DNA of 64,000 nucleotides from Sugiyamaella lignohabitans (taxonomy: Eukaryota > Ascomycota > Dipodascomycetes > Dipodascales > Trichomonascaceae). The notes beneath the pieces were generated by a model. The model did no database searches, was not told the DNA's origin, and worked only from the letters and a program-made list of their open reading frames with translations. A program made the position numbers and the translations under genes. The stretch spans positions 2,046,001 to 2,110,000 of the forward strand of contig NC_031673.1 in the NCBI RefSeq assembly GCF_001640025.1, read 5' to 3'. Below are positions 1 to 9,229 of the stretch, piece after piece (positions within the stretch are counted from its first letter, which is position 1; every line of letters begins with the position of its first letter).

Positions 1-60
1 CGACTCGAGCGAAGCGAGAGGAGCCAGGGGGTCTGGGGCGCAGCCCCAGCCGCCGGAGGC
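1..60 (-). repeat. GC-hairpin arm (CTCGAG type), 3' of the PH-domain gene
   Basis: The first 60 bases are one arm of the dispersed family, reading GCCTCCGGCGGC on the minus strand, then CTGGGGC-TGC-GCCCCAG and the CTCGAG-type terminal hairpin. It lies 92 bp downstream of the stop codon of the minus-strand PH-domain gene, in the usual gene-relative orientation. Whether a partner arm exists to the left cannot be seen because the window starts here. Confidence 0.93.
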
Positions 61-152
61 AAGACCACAACCCGGAAGTGTTGAGATAAATCGATCATAA
101 TTCGTAATATATAGTACAGAGAGTGATAAATAAGTTGCTATGCAGATAGGCT

Positions 153-2057
153 TTAGTAAATGGGCACAGACAGGTGAGTCCTGACTTCTTCTAAAGTGGT
201 GTGACCCACTTTGTACTTCTTGCCCTTGTAAATAACGGTTTTGTTGAGCCAAGGTGCGTCTGAGATGAGTGGTGGGAGGCATCTTGCAGCGTAGTTGGCG
301 TGATTTCGGCGGTGGTGACGGCGTGGGTTCCATTTATAGACAATCGAAGAAGGGGCATTAAGTGCTTCCGAAGTCGATAGAGACCGTCGGTGGTGTTCTT
401 GGTTTAATGCTGTATCTTCTTCGTCGTATGTATCTTCGGGAGCTGGTGTAGTAGATACAAGAGAAACAGATGTATTGCTGCGAGTCAGAGTTGAATCGCC
501 AGATGACGAAGGTTCAGGTTCACTAGTTTCGACAGTGGTTGGTTTTGTGTGTTTGTGTGGATGGTGGGGAAGAGAGAAAGTGATTCTTCTAAGATTAGAA
601 AGCGAGCTGGAGGCTGATGGGGTGTTGCTAGTGGTTCTATCAGTAGTGCTGGTGTTGCTGTTGATATCGTTGTTGGTGTTAATGTTGGTGATACTGGAGT
701 CGGTATTGGAAGTTTCGGAGGTGGAATTGGGATTTTGCTGGCCGTGGTGTGAAAATACCGATAGAATGTTGGGAAGGTGACCATGGTGACGGTGAGCAAA
801 ATTAGGACGAGAGGTAGAATCATTTGCAGGCGGTGGCAGTCGTGAGTCGATAGTGCTAATAGCACCAGAACTGGATGCAGAACTGAGTCCCGAAAAAGCA
901 GCACCACCACCTACTAGAAACCCTGGTTGATTAGACGTTACTGAGACTCGACTGCTGGTAGGACTGATGGAGCTCATGCCACTAAAACTGTTTCGATTGT
1001 TGCTCATGCCACTAGAATTACTCAGACCACTGACTCCACTGAAACTATTCTGATTATACGTAATACCACCGATGGTATCACTTGCACCGCTCATGGCACT
1101 AAAACTGCTGAGACTAGTCATGCTGCTCATACCGCTCATAGTAGTAGAGTACGGTCGAAGTCGCAAATCCGAGCCAGCTAAATCTGTAGATGTTGAAGTT
1201 GAAGATGATGATGATGAAGAGGATGATGGAGTAGACAAAGTCTCAATTGTAGACGAAGGGCGAGGACGCTGATGGTGGCGAGAAGAGTCAGAAGGCTCGC
1301 TGGCTTCAGACCGTCTTCTTCTGTTTCTTGACCGACGAGGAACCGACTGGTTGAGCGGGATCTTTCGCTCGTCTAAAGGCAGAGCCAGATCAATACCCAT
1401 CTGAATAGCATGAGCCCAGTCGACACATTCTTGTTCGCTCGAACTAAGAAGCAAAAACTGTTCACCTTCAGCTCGAAGTCGAATCACAAACGGCCGTTTC
1501 TTATAATCCACAGCCAGGCCGACTTCTGCATATTGCAGAGTATACGACCGAATTAAAGCTCCGATCTTATATCCAATTCCGCCAGAATTCGTGCTTTTAC
1601 GAGATGAAATGTTGTAAATATCGAGTTTAGTGTTATTAAGCACCACATGAACCGATGTCCAACTACGTTTAGTAGCAGGTCTGAATGGATTACTGCCTTC
1701 CATTTTACGAACTAAACTGCCGCTTTTCTTGATAGACGACTGATACCCGGGCAAACGCTCTTTACCCTCTTCATCACGAGGATGAATAGGATACCGAGGC
1801 GCTACAGGAGCCAATTGTTTATAATCAGGAGGTGTAGCGGCCCTAATAGAACTGGTTCTCGACAGACCCAATGCAGGAGTGTCTTCCAGATAAAAACACG
1901 CTAGAATCTCGGCATGGCGCTTATCAAGAGCATTGAGTTGAGCAGGGTCTGCCAAGTTCGGAGTCGACAGGGTTCTCTCAAACACCTGCGAACTCGTGAT
2001 ATACGGCGGTTGTCGAGACACCTCGGACCCCGAACGTAGTCTGTTCCACAGGCCCAT
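153..2057 (-). CDS. PH-domain protein, YHR131C/YNL144C-like
   Basis: A 634-residue protein with one clear fold. A pleckstrin-homology-like region spans about residues 112-226, with alternating beta strands (VHVVLNNTKLDIYNI, then FVIRLRAEGEQFLLLSSS) and the conserved C-terminal helix Trp (W214 in CVDWAHAIQM). A proline-rich lead-in (LPGYQSS) precedes it, a long Ser/Thr/Asn-rich linker follows (about 235-570), and a conserved-looking basic/aromatic tail (KWNPRRHHRR to VPIY) ends it. This arrangement matches the yeast YHR131C/YNL144C family of poorly characterised PH proteins. Phosphoinositide binding at membranes is a family-level inference. Translation from the ATG at 2057 gives MGLWNRLRSG. 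The gene probably has a spliced 5' leader (see 2493-2713). Confidence is good for the PH domain, moderate for the named family. Confidence 0.75.
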   Translation of the reverse strand: MGLWNRLRSGSEVSRQPPYITSSQVFERTLSTPNLADPAQLNALDKRHAEILACFYLEDTPALGLSRTSSIRAATPPDYKQLAPVAPRYPIHPRDEEGKERLPGYQSSIKKSGSLVRKMEGSNPFRPATKRSWTSVHVVLNNTKLDIYNISSRKSTNSGGIGYKIGALIRSYTLQYAEVGLAVDYKKRPFVIRLRAEGEQFLLLSSSEQECVDWAHAIQMGIDLALPLDERKIPLNQSVPRRSRNRRRRSEASEPSDSSRHHQRPRPSSTIETLSTPSSSSSSSSSTSTSTDLAGSDLRLRPYSTTMSGMSSMTSLSSFSAMSGASDTIGGITYNQNSFSGVSGLSNSSGMSNNRNSFSGMSSISPTSSRVSVTSNQPGFLVGGGAAFSGLSSASSSGAISTIDSRLPPPANDSTSRPNFAHRHHGHLPNILSVFSHHGQQNPNSTSETSNTDSSITNINTNNDINSNTSTTDRTTSNTPSASSSLSNLRRITFSLPHHPHKHTKPTTVETSEPEPSSSGDSTLTRSNTSVSLVSTTPAPEDTYDEEDTALNQEHHRRSLSTSEALNAPSSIVYKWNPRRHHRRNHANYAARCLPPLISDAPWLNKTVIYKGKKYKVGHTTLEEVRTHLSVPIY

Positions 2058-2491
2058 GTCACGTTTTCACCCCTTGAATCAGTCTGTAAAACTCTAACCC
2101 GGATCCCGATCTAACAATCTCGATCTAACGGCTAAAACGGTTGTAGCAATTTAAACCAGATAACTGGCGCTAGCGATACCTGCTCCACTTCTATAAACCG
2201 GTTATAATACAACCCAAACAGGCAATAAACTCACAAACTGGCTGAAAAACGGAGTACAAATGGTTCAAACGAGACTCTTAACGTAAAACACACGTAAAAT
2301 ACAAACTCTGTACCCCGGATTAGAGCGCTGTGATCATAACAAACCCCTGATCGATCTCCAAACGGCTGCTTGGTTGGCTGGCTGACTAACTCAGGCTCGC
2401 TAATCTCACTATAAGCTTCTGGGCTAGGGTCGATCAGTCTCACCCCACTTTAGAATTTTGAGTTCGTAGCTAAAACTGAATAAGGTTTAAC
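2058..2491 (-). other. Probable 5' leader of the PH-domain gene
   Basis: There is no coding feature I can support. If the leader intron at 2493-2713 is real, this stretch is the second leader exon, about 430 nt, and it carries short upstream ORFs (for example a 70-codon frame at 2231-2443) without recognisable similarity. Confidence 0.4.
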
Positions 2492-2492
2492 A

Positions 2493-2713
2493 CTACAAAA
2501 ACCCCACTAATCGTTAGAATCGTGTTTCCGCACGGGAGAGGCACTGCCTCCGGCGGCTGGGGCTCCGCCCCAGACCCCGTAGCTCCTCTCGCTTCGCTCG
2601 AGTCGAATGTCGGGGGAGCCCCCACCGCTCGCGAAGCGAGCACAACCAGGGTCTGGGGCGGAGCCCCAGCCGCCGGAGGCAGGTCCTCCACCGGGAGTGG
2701 CCTGTGAACTTAC
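2493..2713 (-). other. Putative 5'-UTR intron carrying a composite GC-hairpin element
   Basis: On the minus strand TCTCTAG|GTAAGT marks a consensus 5' splice site at 2713. A TTCTAAC branch site lies near 2515-2521, followed by a T-rich stretch and an AG at 2493-2494; an earlier AG at about 2507-2508 is an alternative. A pyrimidine-rich leader and a TATA-like box (2806-2813) lie upstream. No open coding frame crosses the junction, so this would be a leader intron of the PH-domain gene. The interior is almost entirely the inverted pair 2546-2680. Confidence 0.55.
2546..2680. repeat. Composite GC-hairpin palindrome A
   Basis: The + arm (2546-2605, CTCGAG-type terminal hairpin) faces a - arm (2627-2680, GCTCGC-GAA-GCGAGC terminal hairpin) across 21 bp. 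The two terminal hairpins differ although the outer 40 bp of the arms match as an inverted repeat. It lies inside the putative leader intron. Confidence 0.93.
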
Positions 2714-2805
2714 CTAGAGATAGAGTTAGGGAAGGAAAAAGGTTGATTTGGAGGTTGTTGAGGAAGTGTCGAGGAGCAGAAAATCTGCACCGACAGCAGC
2801 ATTTG

Positions 2806-2813
2806 TATTTATA
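2806..2813 (-). promoter_or_regulatory. TATA-like box of the PH-domain gene
   Basis: TATAAATA on the minus strand lies about 90 bp upstream of the putative leader-intron donor and is followed by a pyrimidine-rich, ATG-poor leader. It supports a transcription start near 2760-2780, well upstream of the coding ATG. Confidence 0.5.
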
Positions 2814-3173
2814 TGGGGGTGGGGTGTCGAGGGAGCAGCGAACTCTTGCCTGTTTGGGCAAAATGCACACGCTGTTTCTCCGCAAACAGGCGGGGAAGAG
2901 GGGCGAGGGGGGGTTGCTGCATGCACGGGAAAATCCGCGCCAATCCACGGTTAAATTGCTGTTTCCAAACGGGACTATTACTGTTGCAGTTACGGCTGTC
3001 AGTCACCAGCAACGGTGCCGCTCGTTTCATTTCGGTCTCGAGCAATCTTTAACTGGCATGCCTGTTCTGGACTGGCATGAATCTCATGGTCAAACCTGTT
3101 TCACACTAATTCTGCGATGATGTCAATAAACACGTCATCTCTCAGGGGGGACGGTTTATGGGGTCCGGGGTCG

Positions 3174-3227
3174 GCCTCCGGCGGCTGGGGCTCCGCCCCA
3201 GACCCTGGTTGTGCTCGCTTCGCGAGC
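3174..3227 (+). repeat. Single GC-hairpin arm (GCTCGC type)
   Basis: A solitary + arm ends in the perfect hairpin GCTCGC-TTC-GCGAGC and is preceded by a G-rich stretch. It lies in the intergenic region upstream of the PH-domain gene and is not close to any stop codon. Confidence 0.93.
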
Positions 3228-4457
3228 GGAGGGGGGGTTGCAGGCTCGCAGAGTCTGTTAACAAGTTTTATTACTGGCGAGGAGTATATATATTGGGGTT
3301 CGTGAACGAGTTGTTTTTGACTTGGTTAATATTTTTGATTGTGCTATCGTAGATAGATGCCCTCAGGGCTGTGTAGTATATTAACACTAGACATATCAGT
3401 CAGATGTAACTTGGCCAAGGCATTGGAGTGCGCTCTTTAATAGTAGACTCTTTAAAAGGCAGAGAGACAAAATAGTGATTTCGCAGGGTCATAAGACAAT
3501 TCACCACGAATACTTCGATTTAAAGAAGCGTACATGATTTTATTTTTACTAAAGAGCATCACTCGGTATGCTTGATATATGAATTGCCTGATCTCCCCAG
3601 ATTGATCTATAAATCAAACAAACTTGCTTAGAAATATATCTTTGTGGGATCTAATAGGTTCCAACTCTCGGGCCATCAAATAAAATTTAGAAAGCCAGTA
3701 TTCAAGTATTCACTACCTCAGAGGAAGAATAGAAGGTGGAATCAGGACGAGTCTTTTCAAACATTTTTCAAAAGCGTTTTCGAAGCTTGAAGTGAAATCA
3801 TCACAGCACTGGCACTGCCGGGCTCAAGAGCTTAGTCCAAAAGGAAATGAGGGATCTGAAATTCTGAAGCTCGATAGAAAGCCGGAGCATGCATCAATAA
3901 TAGAGATGAGGGTGACTATTGAGAAAAGTTTAATTAGACTGGCACCCGTGTACTTCCTAAATTCACTGAAGTAGAAATAGTGCTATGATAGTCAAAGGCC
4001 AACTTCTGGAATGAGTCAACTCGACACTGGCTATCGAAGTTCTATTGGAATATGAGTCGTTCACCCCCAGTAAATGCTCCATTGTTAGGAAAGTTTATTA
4101 GTGCTGAAATGAGACCAAAAAGCTGATGCCAAACATTTACAACTGCTTCAATAACACAGCCAGCAGCTTGGCAACCCTACTTCTTTGACGCCAGTATCAC
4201 ATTCAATGTGCTTCCAACAGGTAGAATTGTAATAGCTTCAATTTTTATGAGTAATTGGTCTGCTAATCTTGGGAACGGGGGACAGTGTTGAACTCACCCT
4301 TGATACTTGGAAGACGTAGGCCCTATGAGAGGTGGGATGGACGAATTTTGAAGAGAGAACAAACATGAAATGTTTGAATATCAAGCCAAATAAATCTTGT
4401 AACGATATATACTCGACCAATTTGAGAACCAAGCGTGCCCTGGGGTCGCCCGACGCC
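3228..4457. other. Intergenic region without a supported gene
   Basis: About 1.2 kb of moderately AT-rich sequence between the PH-gene promoter and the TPR-gene 3' end. Only short frames occur (for example 60 codons at 3792-3974), and I recognise no tRNA, small-RNA or transposon signature. Confidence 0.5.
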
Positions 4458-4518
4458 CGACTCGAGCGAAGCGAGAGGAGCAGCCAGGGTCTGGGGCGGA
4501 GCCCCAGCCGCCGGTGGC
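4458..4518 (-). repeat. Single GC-hairpin arm in the 3' UTR of the TPR gene
   Basis: A CTCGAG-type arm starts only 16 bp after the TPR-gene stop codon, so it is almost certainly transcribed. The outer end reads GCCACC instead of GCCTCC. Gene-relative orientation is the common one. Confidence 0.93.
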
Positions 4519-4534
4519 ATGACCCACCCACCCG

Positions 4535-5983
4535 TTACAGCGGCAGGAGACCCTGTTGTCTGATATCGTGGAGGATGCGGGTGAGAGATGGGACTTGGAT
4601 AGACTCGGGTTGGATGCCCTGGAGTAGCTGTTTTTTGACGCTGGCTTCGCGGACGATGAGCTCGTTGTCGAGGTCTTGGGCTAGAGAGGGAACGTTGATA
4701 CAGTTTTGGTAGTACACTTCGGCGTTGCGGAGAAGTACTGGTCTGTTTTTGATGGCAGCAGCAGTATTGAGTTGTGCTCTTAGCCAGTCGATGTCACCGC
4801 GAACAAGCAGGATCCGCCGTTTAGTGAGAATGGGGGTGTTGGCAGGTTGTGGTGCTTTTGCTAAAAGTGATGCTGCTAGTGAATATGCTTTCCAGAGTGT
4901 GTTATGAGCGTCTTCTTGAGGTGTGCTTGACGGAATTAGTTCTTGAGTGTCGAGATAAGCATCGGCCTGGGTCAGGTACCGGTGAGCGGTTTCTGGCAGT
5001 GACGGGTCGGACCACACTGCTACAAGCTCCTCGAGCGAGGTACAAAGAGCTGATTTGTACTTTGCAATGCATACTACAGCGTCTTCCACTTGATCTGGTG
5101 TCAGATTCTGGCTTGTTTCGCTGGTAGTTGGGGCTGTAGCAATAGGAGCTCCTGGAGCAGTCGAGAACTTGGCAATGAGTTCTAAGATCTGAGCTTGCAA
5201 CTCGTCTGCCTTGGATTTGGCGGTTTCTACATGTATTAGGACCGTCTCAGGAGTAGTTTCGTCTCGAGAACTCTCTATTAGATAAGTAAGACACTGGAGA
5301 AACGACTGCTGGGTGTCGAGAATGACAGCGGGTGTTGGTCGCGAATCATTGCTATCCTCATCGTCATCATCAGAATCAACGTCCTGAGTTGCAACCGAGT
5401 CGTCATATGTTGGCAGTGGAGCCGTGAACTTGGCTATTTGCAGACTGAGAACCCGGTCAAACACCTCTGCAGCTTGCACAAACCACTGAGCCTGGTCCGT
5501 TTCCTCGCCTGCTTCTACTAACACCTGAGCATAATTGTAAAGAAGATCGATTCCTGGCTCGGCACTGGCATTCAATGCCTGTTCATGAGTCTGAACAATA
5601 ACTGATATATCCTGAGCAATCACTGATTCCGCGGGATTGGTCTCTGGATTGAGTAAAGGCGCCAGTTCCGGTAGAAGACCTGGTTTCACTACTTTGATGA
5701 ATATCATGTACTGCATTCTCGCGATATTGTAGATAGAATCTTTACTGACCCAGGACTGGCCCTGATCAAGCGCAATTGCCTTCCTATACAGCGAATTGGC
5801 TGTCTGATAGAACCTTAGAGCCTTGGCAGCGTCTCCGGACCCGATCCAACGGTCTCCATGATCCTCTTCAGTCACTCCGCTCTCCAAGTGATCCTGGGCC
5901 GTCACTGGTGCAACTGGCCCCTTTCCTTTCTTCTTTCCAGCTCTAATTGTCGTCATTGTCTGGCTCTTTATGTCTCTCTTCAC
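4535..5983 (-). CDS. TPR-like helical-repeat protein of unknown role
   Basis: A 482-residue soluble, mostly helical protein. A basic start (TTIRAGKKKGKG) is followed by a motif HGDRWIGSGDAAKALRFYQ and a TPR-like helix pair (about residues 45-80: AKALRFYQTANSLYRKAIAL). Further antiparallel helices resemble TPR units (LLYNYAQVLVEAGEETDQAQ, LWKAYSLAASLLAKA). An acidic loop (DSDDDDEDSNDS) lies near residue 210. I believe this is a fungal TPR-like family, but I cannot attach a reliable gene name. A scaffold or chaperone role would be only a guess from the fold. The first ATG (5983) is used; an ATG nine codons later would start just before the basic stretch and is a real alternative. Confidence 0.7.
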   Translation of the reverse strand: MKRDIKSQTMTTIRAGKKKGKGPVAPVTAQDHLESGVTEEDHGDRWIGSGDAAKALRFYQTANSLYRKAIALDQGQSWVSKDSIYNIARMQYMIFIKVVKPGLLPELAPLLNPETNPAESVIAQDISVIVQTHEQALNASAEPGIDLLYNYAQVLVEAGEETDQAQWFVQAAEVFDRVLSLQIAKFTAPLPTYDDSVATQDVDSDDDDEDSNDSRPTPAVILDTQQSFLQCLTYLIESSRDETTPETVLIHVETAKSKADELQAQILELIAKFSTAPGAPIATAPTTSETSQNLTPDQVEDAVVCIAKYKSALCTSLEELVAVWSDPSLPETAHRYLTQADAYLDTQELIPSSTPQEDAHNTLWKAYSLAASLLAKAPQPANTPILTKRRILLVRGDIDWLRAQLNTAAAIKNRPVLLRNAEVYYQNCINVPSLAQDLDNELIVREASVKKQLLQGIQPESIQVPSLTRILHDIRQQGLLPL

Positions 5984-6048
5984 TCAGGGTCTTGCTCAAA
6001 ACTCGAACATCAGCGCCGCACGTTGACGATCTCGCTTCAGGGGGCCAT

Positions 6049-6108
6049 GCCTCCGGCGGCTGGGGCTCCGCCCCAGACCCCGTGGCTCCTCTCGCTACGC
6101 TCGAGTCG
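6049..6108 (+). repeat. GC-hairpin half-element upstream of the TPR gene
   Basis: A CTCGAG-type + arm with a changed loop (CTCGCTACGCTCGAG). The composite spacer core CGTCTACGGTCCCAGC follows it to about 6126, but no - arm comes directly after, so it looks like a left half. A - arm at 6338-6388 could be the displaced right half. Confidence 0.93.
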
Positions 6109-6337
6109 GGCGTCTACGGTCCCAGCAAGCGGTGGGGGGTGTGCTAGCAAGTCGGGAAACTGGTTCTGGGGTGCCAGTTCCGCATTTGTGTGGCGACTGC
6201 TGTCCCCGTTGGTTGGAGTTGCGGAGAAATTAGAGCTTGTTCTGAGGCTAGTACTCGGAGTAAAAGCTCGCAGACAGTTCTCAGTCAGAGAAAGTTCTTT
6301 TTTTTGAAGCCCCGGAGTGGTCAGACCGGCCGACGCT

Positions 6338-6388
6338 GCTCGCGAAGCGAGCACAACCAGGTCTGGGCGGAGCCCAGCCGCCGGAGGC
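6338..6388 (-). repeat. GC-hairpin arm with paired deletion in the stem
   Basis: A GCTCGC-GAA-GCGAGC type - arm. Its middle hairpin reads CTGGGC-GGA-GCCCAG: one G and the matching C are both missing compared with the standard CTGGGGC/GCCCCAG stem, so pairing is kept. Confidence 0.92.
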
Positions 6389-6646
6389 AAGTCGCTCCCC
6401 GTTTATTTCCTACCTTCAGGGGTGCAGCTTATTCACTGCCGAGGGCTCACAGTTTACGTTACGGTGCAGTTGAGTGTGTACCTAATGACTTAGTAGTTTA
6501 TCTCACTTGGTGTACCTTGTACCTGCATGGATCACCGGTATGCAGAGTTGACAGGTGCAGTGGCGGGGGTCTGGCTGGCCGGGAAAATATAGAACCGATG
6601 GTAGCTGTTCATGTTCTATGAGATATTGCGAGGGGAGACGACGAAA
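6389..6646. other. Intergenic sequence between TPR gene and YJU3
   Basis: No gene is supported here. It forms the upstream region of the TPR gene and the distal downstream region of YJU3. Confidence 0.4.
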
Positions 6647-6706
6647 CGATTCGAGCGAAGCGAGAAGAGCAGCGGGGTCTGGGGCGGAGCCCCAGCCGCC
6701 GGAGGC
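6647..6706 (-). repeat. Single GC-hairpin arm 3' of YJU3
   Basis: A CTCGAG-type arm (first base variant CGATTCGAG) whose near end is 97 bp after the YJU3 stop codon. The intervening AT-rich sequence is suitable for poly(A) signals. Gene-relative orientation is the common one. Confidence 0.93.
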
Positions 6707-6803
6707 AGAGCTGGCCCCAGGAGATGTCTGGTTGGTGGTCGAATTAATTACAGATTATATTTTGTAGATGTGAGATGTGGGTTTCATTAGGGTGGAAGAG
6801 GGT

Positions 6804-8495
6804 TTATTTCTTGCCCTTCTTCTTCTTTTTGTTTTTGTTGTTGCTCTTTTTCTTGGGAGCGCTGGTAGCGGCTGGAGTGGGTGAGGATTCTCTGGACTCT
6901 TGCTCTTCCGAGTTGGTGTCGGGCTTGTCGGTGCTCTCAGTAGCGCCTTCAGTGGTTTCGGTGGTAGCAGCAGTCTCAGCGGGTTCGTTAGCAGTAACAG
7001 GTTCCTCGACGGCGGCTTCAGTAGGAGCCTCGGGCTCTTTAACGGCTTCGGTGGGAACAGATTCGACAGTCTCCTCGGGCTGAGCAGCAGCAGGAGCCTC
7101 GGGCTCAGCAGCAGGAGTGGGTTCATTGGTCTCCTCAGTGGCGTCAGCAACGGCCTCTTTTAATGGATCCTCACTCTTCTCTTCGGCAGCAGGCTCAACA
7201 ACAGCTGCAGTCTCGACAGGAGTCTCGACTTCCTTGGTAACTGGCTCCTCAACAGCCTCCTCTTTAGCTTCTGGGGCGACCTCTTCCTTGGTTTCTTCAA
7301 CGGCCTCCTCCTTAACAGGGGCTGGCTCCTCTACAACCTCTTCTTTGACAGCAGCTGGCTCCTCGATCACCTCTTTAGAAGCTGAAACAGGCTCTTCAAC
7401 AGCGGCAGTTGGCTCCTCAGTATTGGTTTCGGTAACAGGCTCCTCAACAGACTTGACGGCCTCCTCCTTTGTAGCCTCAGAAGCAGCCTCTGGCTCTGTT
7501 TCAGGCACTGCAGGCAATGTCTCACTAGCAGCAGCAGCAGCAGTAGTGGCTTCAGTAGCAGCAGCAGCATCAGCAGTAGCAGTAGTGGTAGCAGCAGCCG
7601 ATGACTCTCCAGCAACCGACTCAGTGTGCTTGTCGAGCCAGGCAAGAACATCGTCTCTGTGTTGTTCTCTCTTAGGTTGTGTAACGTTCGTCAGCTCGTG
7701 AGGCCAGCCTTCATAAGTCTTGAACTCTTTGTCAGATACCTTAAGTAATGAAAAGAACTTGGCAGTGGACTCGTAGTTGTTGACATAGTCGGCAGTGCCA
7801 TGACTCACGAGAACTGGTTTGTCGACAAACTTCTCAACGAAAACAGAGTTAAGCAAACGTTTGCCTCTGTTTAAGAAGCCAGTAGCTTGTTCAGCAGTGG
7901 TGTAACCCAGACGAAGAGGGTCTTTTCTGTACTCATCAACACGAGCCTTATCATCAGTCAAATAGTTGAAATTGAGATGCACCTTCGACTTGTAACTAGG
8001 GTAGATCTTGGCAATGAATGGAGCAATTGCAACAAGAACTGGGTTTCCTTGAGACTTGGGATGGACTTCAACTAAAGGAGAATTGGCGATATAAGCATCG
8101 ATTCTCTCTCTTTGCTTACCCTTGATAGCATAATTCAAGGTAATAGCACCACCCATAGAGTGACCCCACATGAAAAATTTACCATTGTAACCCTTGGTCT
8201 CTGATTCTAATAATTCCTCGAGATCATTAAACACATAGTACTCATTGGTGTTACCGAAATCTTTCTTTAATGGAGAAGTGTGACCAGCACCACGTTGATC
8301 GTAACCAATGATTTCATAACCACGAGCAGCGAAATCAGGGAAGAAATGGTCATAAGCATCCATATGCTCAGAAAATCCATGATTGAACAGGATCTTGGCT
8401 CTCAATGGAGTGCCTTCAGGCACAAGCCATTTTTTGACATAGAGTTGTAAACCGTCGTCGGTTTTAAATCGCGATTCTTGAGGTGTAACTGTCAT
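6804..8495 (-). CDS. YJU3: Monoglyceride lipase (YJU3-like) with a long low-complexity tail
   Basis: A 563-residue protein. Residues 1-291 are an alpha/beta hydrolase of the monoacylglycerol-lipase family, with FNHGFSEHMDAYDHF (oxyanion region), the nucleophile elbow GHSMGG (Ser113), the acid in HGTADYVNN (Asp236) and the catalytic His in GWPHELTN (His266). This enzyme class releases glycerol and fatty acid from monoglycerides at lipid droplets and mitochondrial outer membranes. Residues about 292-563 are an Ala/Glu/Pro/Val-rich, strongly acidic extension that ends in a Lys-rich block (KKKSNNKNKKKKKGKK). The Saccharomyces enzyme is about 313 residues, so the tail nearly doubles the length. 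The tail is open with no stop, and its codons are biased GCN/GAR, so it looks translated. A TATA box lies 162 bp upstream of the ATG. Confidence 0.9.
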   Translation of the reverse strand: MTVTPQESRFKTDDGLQLYVKKWLVPEGTPLRAKILFNHGFSEHMDAYDHFFPDFAARGYEIIGYDQRGAGHTSPLKKDFGNTNEYYVFNDLEELLESETKGYNGKFFMWGHSMGGAITLNYAIKGKQRERIDAYIANSPLVEVHPKSQGNPVLVAIAPFIAKIYPSYKSKVHLNFNYLTDDKARVDEYRKDPLRLGYTTAEQATGFLNRGKRLLNSVFVEKFVDKPVLVSHGTADYVNNYESTAKFFSLLKVSDKEFKTYEGWPHELTNVTQPKREQHRDDVLAWLDKHTESVAGESSAAATTTATADAAAATEATTAAAAASETLPAVPETEPEAASEATKEEAVKSVEEPVTETNTEEPTAAVEEPVSASKEVIEEPAAVKEEVVEEPAPVKEEAVEETKEEVAPEAKEEAVEEPVTKEVETPVETAAVVEPAAEEKSEDPLKEAVADATEETNEPTPAAEPEAPAAAQPEETVESVPTEAVKEPEAPTEAAVEEPVTANEPAETAATTETTEGATESTDKPDTNSEEQESRESSPTPAATSAPKKKSNNKNKKKKKGKK

Positions 8496-8656
8496 TTTCT
8501 GGTTTGCAAGTTAGTATATGAATATGACATACCAGGTTTCTGACAGACACTAATGCGTGTGTCTACCTACGGCAACTTGAAAATAATGAACACCTGCCTC
8601 GGCATTGAAATTCACACTATATCCGAGAGACCGGATAATTGATGTCCCTCTGTCGC

Positions 8657-8663
8657 ATTTATA
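8657..8663 (-). promoter_or_regulatory. TATA-like box of YJU3
   Basis: TATAAAT on the minus strand, 162 bp upstream of the YJU3 ATG, inside a palindromic ATTTATAAAT. Confidence 0.45.
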
Positions 8664-9229
8664 AATTTCAAACCCCCTTTTCTCGGTTATTCTGTTCGAA
8701 AAAAAAATTTCCAAAATAATTATCACAATTCCAACAATTAATTTAAATCGACCAAAATCGATTATTGTAATTTTAACACATCCTGAGAAAACATAGAGTT
8801 CATTCAAGCAGCATAGTCCAATCAATTGCAACCCAAAATAACAACTTACAATTTGCACAATTCCTCAATACCAGCCAAAGATAATCAACAGCAGCGATAT
8901 TCCTTCTTATATACCCCAAACCAGGTACGGCAATCGCCCTTTTCAAGGGTTCACATAGCCCACTCTCACCTGACAACCTTCTATAACCGTCTATTCTGGA
9001 ATAAAACTGGCCATTTTGGGCAACAAACCCTCGTCCACACCTGATGACTGTGGGGCTGAGCTGTCAGAACCCATTACAGCCAGTTGCGGACTGTTTCGGA
9101 CACTTGATGCAGCCGCCACCTGCCTATTCGGGCACCGAATTATATCGCCTCTCGCCCAGGGTCCATTGACAGGGCTCCTGCCAGCCGAAAATTATTACCC
9201 GAACCGTCAATTCTACGGGCCGGGGATGT
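8664..9229. other. Intergenic, no gene seen
   Basis: Divergent region between YJU3 and MEC1, AT-rich near YJU3. I find no coding or RNA gene. Confidence 0.4.

Noticed and set aside
1..60. Arms as bacterial-type rho-independent terminators or CRISPR repeats
   Set aside because: There is no U-tract after the hairpins and no regular spacer array, and the host is a eukaryote. Repeats are dispersed and often inverted.
485..910. Other-frame ORFs inside the PH-domain gene's Ser-rich region
   Set aside because: They are shadows of a low-complexity coding stretch; the 634-codon frame has the PH domain and a consistent start.
7117..7701. 194-codon plus-strand ORF opposite the YJU3 tail
   Set aside because: A Ser/Ala-rich antisense shadow of the Ala/Glu-rich tail, with no start context or similarity.
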